A stretch of DNA of 58,225 nt from an uncultured bacterium. Lineage in GTDB: Bacteria; Planctomycetota; UBA1135; GCA-002686595. Location: the NCBI GenBank assembly GCA_902826945.1, contig CADEGS010000006.1, positions 12,869-71,093 of the forward strand, in the 5' to 3' direction. Positions 1 to 13,223 of the stretch are shown here, one piece after another. The translations under genes were made by a program, and so were the position numbers. Within the stretch, counting starts at the first letter, position 1, and every line of letters begins with the position of its first letter. A model generated the notes under the pieces. The model ran no database searches and was not told where the DNA came from. It worked only from the letters and a program-made list of their open reading frames with translations.

Positions 1-2710
<2,710 letters not shown>

Positions 2711-2714
<4 letters not shown>

Positions 2715-3361
2715 CGGTGGCAGGTCGAGCAGTTGGTCAGGCTCTGGACGCGGTACTCGCGGCCGAGCGCCTCGCGCTCCGCCCGCGTCAGGCTGGCGGG
2801 ATCCCAGTCGACGTCGAAGACGCGCTCGCGCGGGCGGATCCGGGGCAGCGGGTCGCGGTGGCAGTCCAGGCACCAGTCCATGTTCAGCGTGTTCGCCTTC
2901 CACATCAGCGGCATCTGCTCGACCTGGCCGTGGCAGGTCGTGCAGCCGATGCCCTTGTGCAGGTGGATCGAGTGGTCGAAGTAGGCGAAGTCCGGCAGGT
3001 CGTGGACGCGCGTCCACTCGATCGAGACGTCGTCCCGGTAGCTGGCGCGGATCGGCTCCAGGATCTCGGCGTCCTTCCAGACCACCGAGTGGCAGCTCAT
3101 GCAGGTCTTCGTGGCGGGGATGCCGGCGAAGGCCGAGTCCTCGACGCTCGTGTGGCAGTAGCGGCAGTCGATGCCCAGCCCGCTCACGTGGTGCTTGTGG
3201 CTGAACGGGACGGGCTGCGCCCGGGCGACGTCGACCTGCGTGTTGTAGGGCGAGCGCAGCACCCGGTCCCAGGCCCACACGGCGGCGCCCAGGAAGAACA
3301 CCGCCCCGAAGATGCTCACCTTCGAGAGGGTGTTGAAGCTCGGATGGAAGATCTGGGCCAT
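2711..3361 (-). CDS. actA: Pentaheme cytochrome c subunit ActA of alternative complex III
   Basis: 216 residues. It has an N-terminal membrane anchor (about residues 12-32, ending in AVWAWDRVL) and exactly five CxxCH haem sites: CRYCH, CMSCH, CTTCH, CLDCH and CSTCH, the last at the extreme C-terminus. This is the ActA pattern; the protein carries electrons on the outer face of the membrane complex. The start is the ATG at 3361, because the anchor begins directly after it and the longer upstream open frame is arginine-rich and unlike the family. The gene is first in the operon, coupled to actB, and divergent from a MerR-type regulator about 300 bp away. Confidence 0.93.
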
Positions 3362-3628
3362 CGCGGGGGACGCTCGGCGTGCGCCTGGCCACGCCGCCCG
3401 CCGTCCGAGCGCGGAGCGGGCGGGGGGTGAGGTCGCGCGCAGCGACCGCCGAGGCGGACGGTCGAGGAGTGTAGCTGCCTGCGCGCGCCGATCGAGCGCG
3501 CAAGAAAGGCAGCGTCCCGGGCCGGACGGAGCCGCCGCGAGGAGGGGGGGAAGCGACGGGCGGCCGCCCCGCAGGGCCCGGGAGCTGCCGCCGGAGAGGA
3601 TGGGCCCGGGGCGTCCGCCAGGGTCTAT

Positions 3629-3652
3629 TTGTCCAAGATTTTTTTGATACAA
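3629..3652. promoter_or_regulatory. AT-rich imperfect inverted repeat between actA and the B12-type regulator
   Basis: TTGTCC at 3629-3634 and ATACAA at 3647-3652 form an imperfect palindrome (TTGT...ACAA) around a T-rich centre, inside the only AT-rich stretch of the 301-bp divergent intergenic region. It ends 10 bp before the regulator's ATG. MerR-family B12 photoreceptors (CarH, LitR) usually bind inverted repeats overlapping their own promoter, so autoregulation is plausible. No confident -35/-10 pair could be assigned. The rest of the 3362-3662 gap shows no gene. Confidence 0.4.
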
Positions 3653-3662
3653 GTGAGCCGCG

Positions 3663-4595
3663 ATGACGTCCCCTCCCGCCCTGGACGGCCCGCTGCGGTC
3701 GGTCGGCCGCGTGGCGCGCGAGATCGGCATCCCCGCCGCGACGCTGCGCATGTGGGAGCGCCGCTACGCGAACCCCGTCCCGCTGCGCCTGCCCTCCGGC
3801 CACCGGCGCTACGCGCCGGCGCAGGTCGCGCTCCTGCGCCGCGTCGCCGAGGGCCTGGCCCGCGGCCTGCGCCCGCGCGCGCTCCTGACCGCCACGCCGG
3901 CGCGCCTCGACGAGCTGCTCGGCGCCTCGTCCGCGCCGGCGGCGCGCGCGGGCGCGCTCGCGGCGGTGCACGCGCTCGACGCGCCCGGGCTCGAGGGGTG
4001 GCTGCGCACGCAGGAGCGCGCGGCCGACACGCCGGCGTACCTCGAGGAGCGCGTCGCCCCGTTCCTCGCCGCGCTCGGCGCGGCCTGGGCGGCCGGCGCG
4101 CTCGGCGTGCGCCACGAGCACTTCGCCGCGGAGGTCGTGGGCGAGCGCCTGCGCGCGCGCCGCCGCGCCCTGCTCGCGCGACCGGGCGCGGCGCCGGCGG
4201 GCCTCCTCTTGCTCGCCACGCTGCCGGGCGAGCGCCACACGCTCGCGCTGCACGGGCTCGCCCTGGTCGCGGCCGAGGCGCGCGTCGAGGCGCGCACGTT
4301 CGCGGCCGACGCGCCGCTCGAGGAGATCGCGCGCGCCTGCGCCGACACGGGCGCCGGCGCGCTGGCCATCAGCGTCTCGCTCGCGGGCGGCGGCCCGCCG
4401 GCCCTGCGCGCGCTGGCGCGCCTGCGCGAGCTCCTCCCGGAGCCGATCGAGCTCCTGGCCGGCGGCGCGGGCCTCGCCGCCCGCCGCGGCCCGCGCGGCG
4501 TGCGCGTGCTGCGCGACCTGCGCGCGCTCGCGGCCTGGCTCGAGGCCTTCCGCGCGCGCGCCGCTGCCGGGGAGGAGGAGCCGGGTGGCCGCTGA
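3663..4595 (+). CDS. MerR-family transcriptional regulator with B12-binding domain (CarH/LitR-like)
   Basis: 310 residues. The N-terminal MerR helix-turn-helix spans about residues 12-65 (PAATLRMWERRY and SGHRRY). The C-terminal half resembles the methionine-synthase-type B12-binding module of CarH/LitR photoreceptors. A Wx9EH motif is present (W142, E152-H153). GERHTLAL places His192 where the lower axial cobalt ligand sits, although the usual Gly of ExHxxG is replaced. In the family, adenosylcobalamin-bound tetramers repress DNA in the dark and light breaks them. It is the first gene of an operon whose members fit a light-inducible regulon. The next gene begins inside its last codons. Whether it still binds B12 is inferred. 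Confidence 0.85.
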   Translation: MTSPPALDGPLRSVGRVAREIGIPAATLRMWERRYANPVPLRLPSGHRRYAPAQVALLRRVAEGLARGLRPRALLTATPARLDELLGASSAPAARAGALAAVHALDAPGLEGWLRTQERAADTPAYLEERVAPFLAALGAAWAAGALGVRHEHFAAEVVGERLRARRRALLARPGAAPAGLLLLATLPGERHTLALHGLALVAAEARVEARTFAADAPLEEIARACADTGAGALAISVSLAGGGPPALRALARLRELLPEPIELLAGGAGLAARRGPRGVRVLRDLRALAAWLEAFRARAAAGEEEPGGR

Positions 4596-5967
4596 GCGCC
4601 GCTTCGCTTGCTCCCGCCGCTACCCCGTCTCGGCGGAGGAGCTCTGGGCCTGGCACGCGCGCCCCGGGGCGCTCGAGCGCCTCACCCCGCCGTGGGAGCG
4701 CGTGCGCATCCTGCGCCCGCTGCCCGCCCTGGAGGACGGCGCCGAGGTCGAGCTCGAGACGCGCATCGGGCCCTTCTGGCGGCGCTGGGTCGCGCGCCAC
4801 CTCGCCGTGCGTCCGCCCGACGCCTTCGAGGACGTGCAGGTGGAGGGACCCTTCGCCGCGTGGCACCATCGCCACGCGTTCCGCGCCGAGGCCTCGGGCA
4901 CGACGCTCGAGGACGAGGTGCGCTACCGCCTCCCGCTCGAGCCGCTCGGCGCGCTGGCCGCGCCGCTGGTGCGCGCGCGCCTCGAGCGGCTGTTCGCCTA
5001 CCGTCACGACGTGCTCGCGGGCGACCTGCGTCGCCTCGCGTCTTCCCGAGGGAGCTCCGCGATGAAGATCGCCGTCACCGGCTCGAGCGGCCTGGTCGGC
5101 TCGTCCCTGGTCCCGTTCCTGAAGGCCGGCGGCCACGAGGTGCGGCGCCTCGTGCGCCGCGCCCCGCACGCGCCGGACGAGCGGCGCTGGGATCCCGCTG
5201 GCGGCGCGCTCGATCCCGCCGCGCTCGAGGGCCTGGACGCCGTGGTGCACCTCGCCGGCGAGAGCATCGCCTCGGGTCGCTGGACCGCGGCGCGCAAGCG
5301 GCGCATCCTCGAGAGCCGCGCGGCGGGCACGCGCGCGCTGGCGGAGGCGCTCGCGCGCCAGGCGCGCCGCCCGCGCGCGCTCGTGTGCGCGTCGGCGATC
5401 GGCTACTACGGCGACCGCGGCGACGAGCGGCTGGACGAGTCGAGCGCGCGCGGCTCGCTCTTCCTCTCCGAGGTGTGCGAGGCCTGGGAGCGCGCCGCCG
5501 ATCCGGCGCGCGCGGCGGGCATCCGCGTCGTGCACCTGCGCCTGGGCGTCGTGCTCAGCCCGGCCGGCGGCGCGCTGGCGAAGATGCTGCCGCCCTTCCG
5601 CCTGGGGCTCGGCGGCCGGCTCGGCAGCGGCCGGCAGGTGATGAGCTGGATCGCGATCGACGACGTCGTCGGCGCGTTCTGGCGCGCGCTCGAGCGCGAC
5701 GACCTCTCCGGCCCGGTGAACGCCGTCGCACCCGCGCCGGTCGACAACGCGACCTTCACGCGCGTGCTCGGCCGCGTGCTCGGGCGCCCGACGGTCTTCC
5801 CCGTGCCGGCCTTCGCCGCGCGGCTCGCGCTCGGCCAGATGGCGGACGAGCTCCTGCTCGCGAGCGCGCGCGTCGAGCCGCGCGCGCTCCTCGCGAGCGG
5901 CTTCGCCTTCGAGCACCCCGACCTCGAGGGCGCGCTGCGCCACGTGCTCGGGCGCCCGGCGCGTTAG
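4585..5967 (+). CDS. SRPBCC (START-like) domain fused to TIGR01777-type NAD-dependent epimerase
   Basis: 460 residues from a GTG start, preceded by a strong purine-rich ribosome site at 4571-4580. Residues 1-150 form an SRPBCC ligand-binding fold (RRYPVSAEELWAWHARPGALERL and later GTTLEDEVRY). Residues 160-460 are an extended SDR of the TIGR01777/SulA-like family: GSSGLVGSSL nucleotide-binding loop, VVHLAGESI, SAIGYYGDRGD and MSWIAIDDVVGAF. It overlaps the upstream regulator by 11 bp. An internal ATG at 5062 with a GA-rich upstream segment sits exactly at the domain boundary, so a free epimerase could also be made. Family members are often annotated as cell-division inhibitor SulA homologues, but the substrate is unknown. 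They recur beside litR/carH-type regulators. Confidence 0.88.
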   Translation: MAAERRFACSRRYPVSAEELWAWHARPGALERLTPPWERVRILRPLPALEDGAEVELETRIGPFWRRWVARHLAVRPPDAFEDVQVEGPFAAWHHRHAFRAEASGTTLEDEVRYRLPLEPLGALAAPLVRARLERLFAYRHDVLAGDLRRLASSRGSSAMKIAVTGSSGLVGSSLVPFLKAGGHEVRRLVRRAPHAPDERRWDPAGGALDPAALEGLDAVVHLAGESIASGRWTAARKRRILESRAAGTRALAEALARQARRPRALVCASAIGYYGDRGDERLDESSARGSLFLSEVCEAWERAADPARAAGIRVVHLRLGVVLSPAGGALAKMLPPFRLGLGGRLGSGRQVMSWIAIDDVVGAFWRALERDDLSGPVNAVAPAPVDNATFTRVLGRVLGRPTVFPVPAFAARLALGQMADELLLASARVEPRALLASGFAFEHPDLEGALRHVLGRPAR

Positions 5968-5968
5968 C

Positions 5969-6946
5969 GTGCGCGCGCCGCCCGAGCTCACGGCCGCCGC
6001 GCCGCGCCCGCGCGTGGGCGTCTCGGCCTGCCTGCTGGGCGAGCCGGTGCGCTGGGACGGCGGGCACGCGCGCGAGCGCTTCGTCGCGCACGAGCTCGGC
6101 GCGCTGGTCGAGTGGGTGCGCGTGTGCCCCGAGCTCGAGGCCGGCTTCGGCGCGCCGCGGCCGACGATGCGCCTGGTCGAGCGCGAGGGCACGGCGCGCC
6201 TCGTCGTGCCCTCGACCGGCGAGGACGCGACCGCGCGCCTCGAGGCCTGGATCGAGCGCGGCCTCGAGCGCCTCGCGGCGGCGCCGCTCGACGGCTTCGT
6301 GCTCAAGAAGGACTCGCCCTCGTGCGGCCTCGAGCGCGTGCGCGTGTACGGCGAGCGCGGCCTCGCGCACCGCCGCGGCCGCGGGCTGTTCGCCGCCGCC
6401 CTCCTGCGGCGCTTCCCCGACCTGCCGGTCGAGGAGGAGGGGCGCCTGAACGACCCCGCGCTGCGCGACGCCTTCGTCGAGCGCGTGTGGTGCCGGCTGC
6501 GCTGGCGGCTCCTGCTCGAGGCGCGGCCGGCGCGCGCCGACCTGGTGCGCTTCCACACCGCGCACAAGCTGCTCCTGCGCGTGCACGAGGAGGAGGGCTA
6601 CCGCGCGCTCGGGCGCATCGTCGCGAGCTTCGGCACGCGGCCCGACGCCGACGTGCTCGCGCTCTACGGCGCGGAGCTCGCGCGCGTGCTCGCCGTGCCC
6701 GCCACGCGCGGCCGGCACGTGAACGCGCTGCAGCACCTGTTCGGCTTCGTGAAGGAGCACCTCGTTCCCGCCGAGAAGCGGCACCTGCTCGAGCGCATCG
6801 AGGACTACCGCCGCGGCCTGGTGCCGCTCGTCGTGCCGCTCGCGCTCTTGCGCTTCGAGGTCGAGCGGCGCGACGCGGCGTACGCGCGCGGCCAGCTCTA
6901 CCTCGAGCCCGCGCCGCGCGAGCTCGGCCTGAAGAACCGCTTGTGA
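5969..6946 (+). CDS. DUF523 + DUF1722 (YbgA-like) protein
   Basis: 325 residues starting at GTG one base after the previous stop. The N-terminal DUF523 is recognised by SACLLGEPVRWDGGH and KKDSPSCGL, whose cysteines are conserved. The C-terminal DUF1722 (YbgA) begins near FHTAHKLLLRVHEEEGYRALG. The two-domain architecture is widespread, and such genes commonly sit next to DNA photolyase and LitR/CarH regulators. The biochemical function is not established. Tight spacing on both sides places it inside the light-regulon-like operon. Confidence 0.9.
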   Translation: MRAPPELTAAAPRPRVGVSACLLGEPVRWDGGHARERFVAHELGALVEWVRVCPELEAGFGAPRPTMRLVEREGTARLVVPSTGEDATARLEAWIERGLERLAAAPLDGFVLKKDSPSCGLERVRVYGERGLAHRRGRGLFAAALLRRFPDLPVEEEGRLNDPALRDAFVERVWCRLRWRLLLEARPARADLVRFHTAHKLLLRVHEEEGYRALGRIVASFGTRPDADVLALYGAELARVLAVPATRGRHVNALQHLFGFVKEHLVPAEKRHLLERIEDYRRGLVPLVVPLALLRFEVERRDAAYARGQLYLEPAPRELGLKNRL

Positions 6947-6960
6947 GCGAGGGATCGAGC

Positions 6961-8175
6961 ATGCAGACGGACGAGGTGCTGATCGTCGGCGCCGGGCTCG
7001 CGGGCCTCGCCTGCGCCGTGCGGCTGGCCGAGGCGGGCGTGCGCCCGCGCCTCCTGGAGGCGTCCGACGCGCCCGGCGGCCGCGCGCGCACCGACGTGGT
7101 CGAGGGCTTCCTGCTCGACCGCGGCTTCCAGGTGCTGCTGACCTCGTACCCCACCGCGCGCGCGCTCCTCGACCTCGAGCGCCTGGACCTGCGGCCGTTC
7201 GAGCCGGGCGCGCTGGTGCGCCTCGGCGGGCGCTTCGTGCGCGTCGGCGACCCGCGCCGCCGTCCCTCCGCGCTGCCGGCGACGCTCGGCGCGCCGGTCG
7301 GCACGCTGCGCGACAAGTGGCGCGTGCTCGGCCTGGGCGCCCGCCTGCGCGAGGGCGCGGCCGATCGCTCGGCGCTCGAGGCGCTGCGCGCCGCCGGCTT
7401 CTCCGAGCGCATGCTCGAGCGCTTCTTCCGCCCCTTCCTCGGCGGCGTGTTCCTCGAGCGCGCGCTCGCGACCGACGCGGGCTTCCTCGCCTTCGTGTGG
7501 GAGCGCTTCGCGACCGGCCTCGCCGCGCTGCCCGCCGCCGGCATGCAGGCCCTCGCGCGCCAGCTCGCCGAGCGCCTGCCCGCCGGCGCCGTCGAGACCG
7601 GCGCCGAGGTCGCCGCGGTCGCGCCCGAGCGCGTGCGCCTGCGCGACGGGCGCGCGCTCGCCGCGCGCGCGGTCGTCGTCGCGACCGAGCGCGACGCGGC
7701 CGAGCGCCTGCTCGGCCGCCCGCCGGCCGCCGCCGGCTGGAACGGCGTCACGTGCCTCTACTTCGACGCGCCGCGCGCGCCGGTCGCGGGCGCCTGGCTC
7801 CTGCTCGACGGCGAGGGCGGCCTCGTGAACAACGTCTGCTTCCCGAGCCAGGTCGCGCCGAGCTACGCGCCCCAAGGCCGCACGCTCGTCTCGGCCAGCG
7901 TGCTCGGCGACCCGCGCGCGGCGACGCCCGAGGCGGTGCGCGCCGAGCTCGAGCGCTGGTTCGGCGCCGAGGCGCGCGCGTGGCGTCCCCTCGCGACCTA
8001 CGCGCTCCCGCGCGCGCTCCCCGCCGGCGTGCGCCGCCGCGGCCCGGGCGCGCCGCCCGGCCCGTTCGTGTGCGGCGACCACGTGGACAGCCCCTCGATC
8101 GAGGGCGCCCTCGCCTCCGGCCAGCGCGCCGCCGAGGCCGTGCTCGCCCACCTGGGAGCGCCGGTCGCGGGCTAG
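6961..8175 (+). CDS. FAD-dependent oxidoreductase (amine-oxidase / phytoene-desaturase-like fold)
   Basis: 404 residues. The N-terminal dinucleotide-binding motif is GAGLAGLACAVRLAEAG, followed by LEASDAPGGRART, typical of the flavin monoamine oxidase/protoporphyrinogen oxidase superfamily. The C-terminal FAD-contact motif is CGDHVDSPSIEGALASG. The ATG lies 15 bp after the preceding stop, so it is probably the last gene of the B12-regulator operon. Homologous oxidoreductases are found in light-induced clusters beside photolyase and YbgA-like genes, but the substrate is unknown. No photolyase is present in this window. Confidence 0.88.
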   Translation: MQTDEVLIVGAGLAGLACAVRLAEAGVRPRLLEASDAPGGRARTDVVEGFLLDRGFQVLLTSYPTARALLDLERLDLRPFEPGALVRLGGRFVRVGDPRRRPSALPATLGAPVGTLRDKWRVLGLGARLREGAADRSALEALRAAGFSERMLERFFRPFLGGVFLERALATDAGFLAFVWERFATGLAALPAAGMQALARQLAERLPAGAVETGAEVAAVAPERVRLRDGRALAARAVVVATERDAAERLLGRPPAAAGWNGVTCLYFDAPRAPVAGAWLLLDGEGGLVNNVCFPSQVAPSYAPQGRTLVSASVLGDPRAATPEAVRAELERWFGAEARAWRPLATYALPRALPAGVRRRGPGAPPGPFVCGDHVDSPSIEGALASGQRAAEAVLAHLGAPVAG

Positions 8176-8191
8176 GCGTTTCTCGTGTCCT

Positions 8192-8256
8192 CCCGCAGGG
8201 CTCGTCTGCGGCTGCAGGCATGCCGGTCGGGGGGCCCCCGCAGGGCCGGTCTACGA
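8192..8256 (+). repeat. Imperfect 20-bp direct repeats upstream of a sigma factor gene
   Basis: Positions 8192-8211 and 8237-8256 share 16 of 20 bases, both starting CCCGCAGGGC, with start points 45 bp apart. They fill most of the 80-bp gap before the sigma factor. They could be a regulator or sigma-factor binding site, but GC-rich sequence makes chance similarity possible. Confidence 0.3.
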
Positions 8257-8830
8257 TGGTCGCTCGCCTGCCGATGGATGGACCTCCCGACGAGCCCGCG
8301 CTGGATCCGGGGCGAGAGCCCGGCAGCCGCAACGTGACGCGCCTCCTGCGCGCGGCGGAGGAAGGGGAGCCGGGAGCCTCCGACGCGCTGCTCGGCGCCA
8401 TCCACGACGAGCTGCGCCAGCTCGCCCGGGGCCAGCTGCGGCGCGCGCCCAGCGGCGAGACGCTGCAGGTGACGGCGCTGGTCAACGAGGCCTACCTGCG
8501 GCTCCTCGGCCGCGAGCGGCCGGACTGGAGCAACCGCCGCCAGTTCTTCTTCCACGCCGCGCGCGCCATGCACGACGTCCTGGTGGAGGAGGCGCGGCGC
8601 AAGGCCTCGCGCAAGCGTGGCGGCGACTGGAAGCGCGCCGATCCCGCACGCCTCGACGTGGCCTGCGACGCGCGCTCGGAGGACCTGCTGGCGCTCAGCG
8701 AGGCGCTCGGGCGGCTCGAGAAGGACGACCCGCGCAAGGCCGAGATCGTGCGCCTGCGCTTCTTCGCCGGGCTGAGCGAGGAGGAGACGGCCGAGGTGCT
8801 GGGGGTCGCCGCGCGCACCGTGCGGCGCGA

Positions 8831-11650
<2,820 letters not shown>

Positions 11651-11651
11651 G

Positions 11652-11722
11652 CGGAGCCCGGGCCGGGGCGGGAATCCTGTCCCCCCGGCGCGGCGGCGTG
11701 CGGCCGGAGGTCGGAGCCCGGG
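11652..11722. repeat. Two CGGAGCCCGGG copies in the gap before the metalloprotease
   Basis: The 11-mer CGGAGCCCGGG occurs at 11652-11662 and 11712-11722, inside the 107-bp gap between the kinase and the metalloprotease. It could be a binding site or simply GC-rich coincidence. Confidence 0.2.
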
Positions 11723-11757
11723 AACGTCCCGCGCTCCGCAGACGCAAGGAGACCTCC

Positions 11758-12882
11758 ATGACCCGCCGCGACCGCTCCCCCGCCCGTCCCGCGTTCCTGC
11801 TCCTCACGGGGCTCCTGGCGCTCGCCCCCGACGCCCAGCGGGTCGCCGCTCCGCCGCCTTCCCCGCGACCCCCGCCCGGGTCCTGCGGGTCGGACGTGCG
11901 TCCGGCCGAGGCGCCGCTCCTGCTCGAGCTCGAGGCCATGGGCATGTACCGGCTCCCCCCGCTGCCGGAGCTCGTGCTCACCGTGCCCGTGACGTGCCAC
12001 GTCGTGCGGCCCAACAACGGGTGCTGCGGTCTGACCGAGCAGCAGGTGGACGACAACTTCCCGGTCATCAATGCCGCCTTCCAGCCCGTCGGGATCCGCT
12101 TCGAGCGCGCCGGCGCCGTCGACTTCATCGACAACAACATCTACTACGACGGCATCGTCACGCAGTTCCAGGCCGATCAGCTGCGCCGCACGAACGTCGT
12201 CCCGAACACGATCAACCTGTACTTCGTCGAGGACTTCAGCGTGGGCGGGACGACGCTCTGCGGGCAGTCTTCCTTCACGACGTCGACCGCGCAGGGGGTC
12301 CTGATGGACAACCAGTGCACGGCGTCCTTCGGCGACAACGCGACGCTCGCGCACGAGCTGGGGCACTACTTCGACCTCTACCACACGCACGAGACGGCCT
12401 TCGGCGACGAGTGCCCCGACGGCTCGAACTGCGCCACGGCCGGAGACCTGATCTGCGACACGCCCGCGGACCCGAACCTCACCGGTCTGGTCGGCGTCCT
12501 CAGCTGCACCTACAACGGCACGGGCACGCGCTGCGGTCAGCCTTTCGCGCCGCAGGTCGAGAACTACATGTCCTACGCCCCCGACGCGTGCCAGACGACC
12601 TTCACGCCGCGCCAGCGCGAGCGGGCGGCCGCCACGCTGGTCAACCTGCGCGCGAACCTGCTCGGCGGGCAGACGGCGGGCGTCGTGTGGGTGGACTTCT
12701 CGCACGGCGGGTTCCCGCTCGGCTCGTTCTCCTTTCCCTACAAGACCATGTCCGCGGCGCTGGGAGCGGTCGCTCCCGGCGGGCGCGTCGTGATCAAGTC
12801 CAGCGCGACGCCCGCCGCGGTGACCGTCGACCAGAACGTGATCCTCGACTCCTTCCGCGGCACGGCCACGATCGGGGACTGA
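11758..12882 (+). CDS. Secreted zinc metalloprotease, M43 pappalysin-like
   Basis: 374 residues from ATG 11758, with an AGGAGA ribosome site. An N-terminal signal peptide is visible (about residues 10-30, LLLTGLLALAPDAQ). The zinc motif HELGHYFDLYH starts at residue 199 and matches the HExxHxxGxxH metzincin pattern, except that Asp replaces the glycine at position eight. A Met-turn ENYMSYAPDAC follows about 85 residues later, as in M43 proteases (pappalysin, ulilysin). Many cysteines suggest disulfides and export. The last 60 residues read like one coil of a parallel beta-helix and end abruptly. It probably cleaves extracellular proteins or peptides. Confidence 0.85.
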   Translation: MTRRDRSPARPAFLLLTGLLALAPDAQRVAAPPPSPRPPPGSCGSDVRPAEAPLLLELEAMGMYRLPPLPELVLTVPVTCHVVRPNNGCCGLTEQQVDDNFPVINAAFQPVGIRFERAGAVDFIDNNIYYDGIVTQFQADQLRRTNVVPNTINLYFVEDFSVGGTTLCGQSSFTTSTAQGVLMDNQCTASFGDNATLAHELGHYFDLYHTHETAFGDECPDGSNCATAGDLICDTPADPNLTGLVGVLSCTYNGTGTRCGQPFAPQVENYMSYAPDACQTTFTPRQRERAAATLVNLRANLLGGQTAGVVWVDFSHGGFPLGSFSFPYKTMSAALGAVAPGGRVVIKSSATPAAVTVDQNVILDSFRGTATIGD

Positions 12883-12922
12883 GCCGCGCGCGCGGCTCAG
12901 TCCCGCGGCCCCCTGGCCGCGG
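12879..12922 (+). terminator. Two adjacent perfect hairpins after the metalloprotease gene
   Basis: A 22-bp perfect palindrome at 12879-12900 includes the TGA stop codon. Directly after it is an 8-bp stem with a 4-base loop (CCGCGGCC ccct GGCCGCGG, 12903-12922). There is no T tract, but strong GC hairpins right after a stop probably end transcription. Confidence 0.55.
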
Positions 12923-13223
12923 CCGGCGCGGCAGCGCCGTGGCGCCGCAGGCCTCGCTCGCGCCGCAGGCGCGACCCATCGGCGCGCAGCGCCGGAAGCA
13001 CGAGCCCGGTGACGCCCGAGCGTCTCCGGGCTCGCTGCACTTGCACCTCGCTATCGAGCACGTCCGCGCTCGAGCCCGACGAGCGCCGACCGCTCGACCT
13101 CCCGCGCAACGTCCCCTCCGCCAAAGTTGGCCGGTCGCGAGCGCGCCCACCGGCCGAGGGGTGCGGCCAGCGCACGGCGCGAGCCGCTCGCGCACCAACC
13201 GCTCCCCGACACCGGAGACAGCC
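12923..13223. other. Non-coding gap before the FG-GAP protein
   Basis: No convincing gene on either strand. A further hairpin with an 8-bp perfect stem (GAGCCCGG / CCGGGCTC) spans 13002-13033. The promoter of the following gene presumably lies in the right half. Confidence 0.5.
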
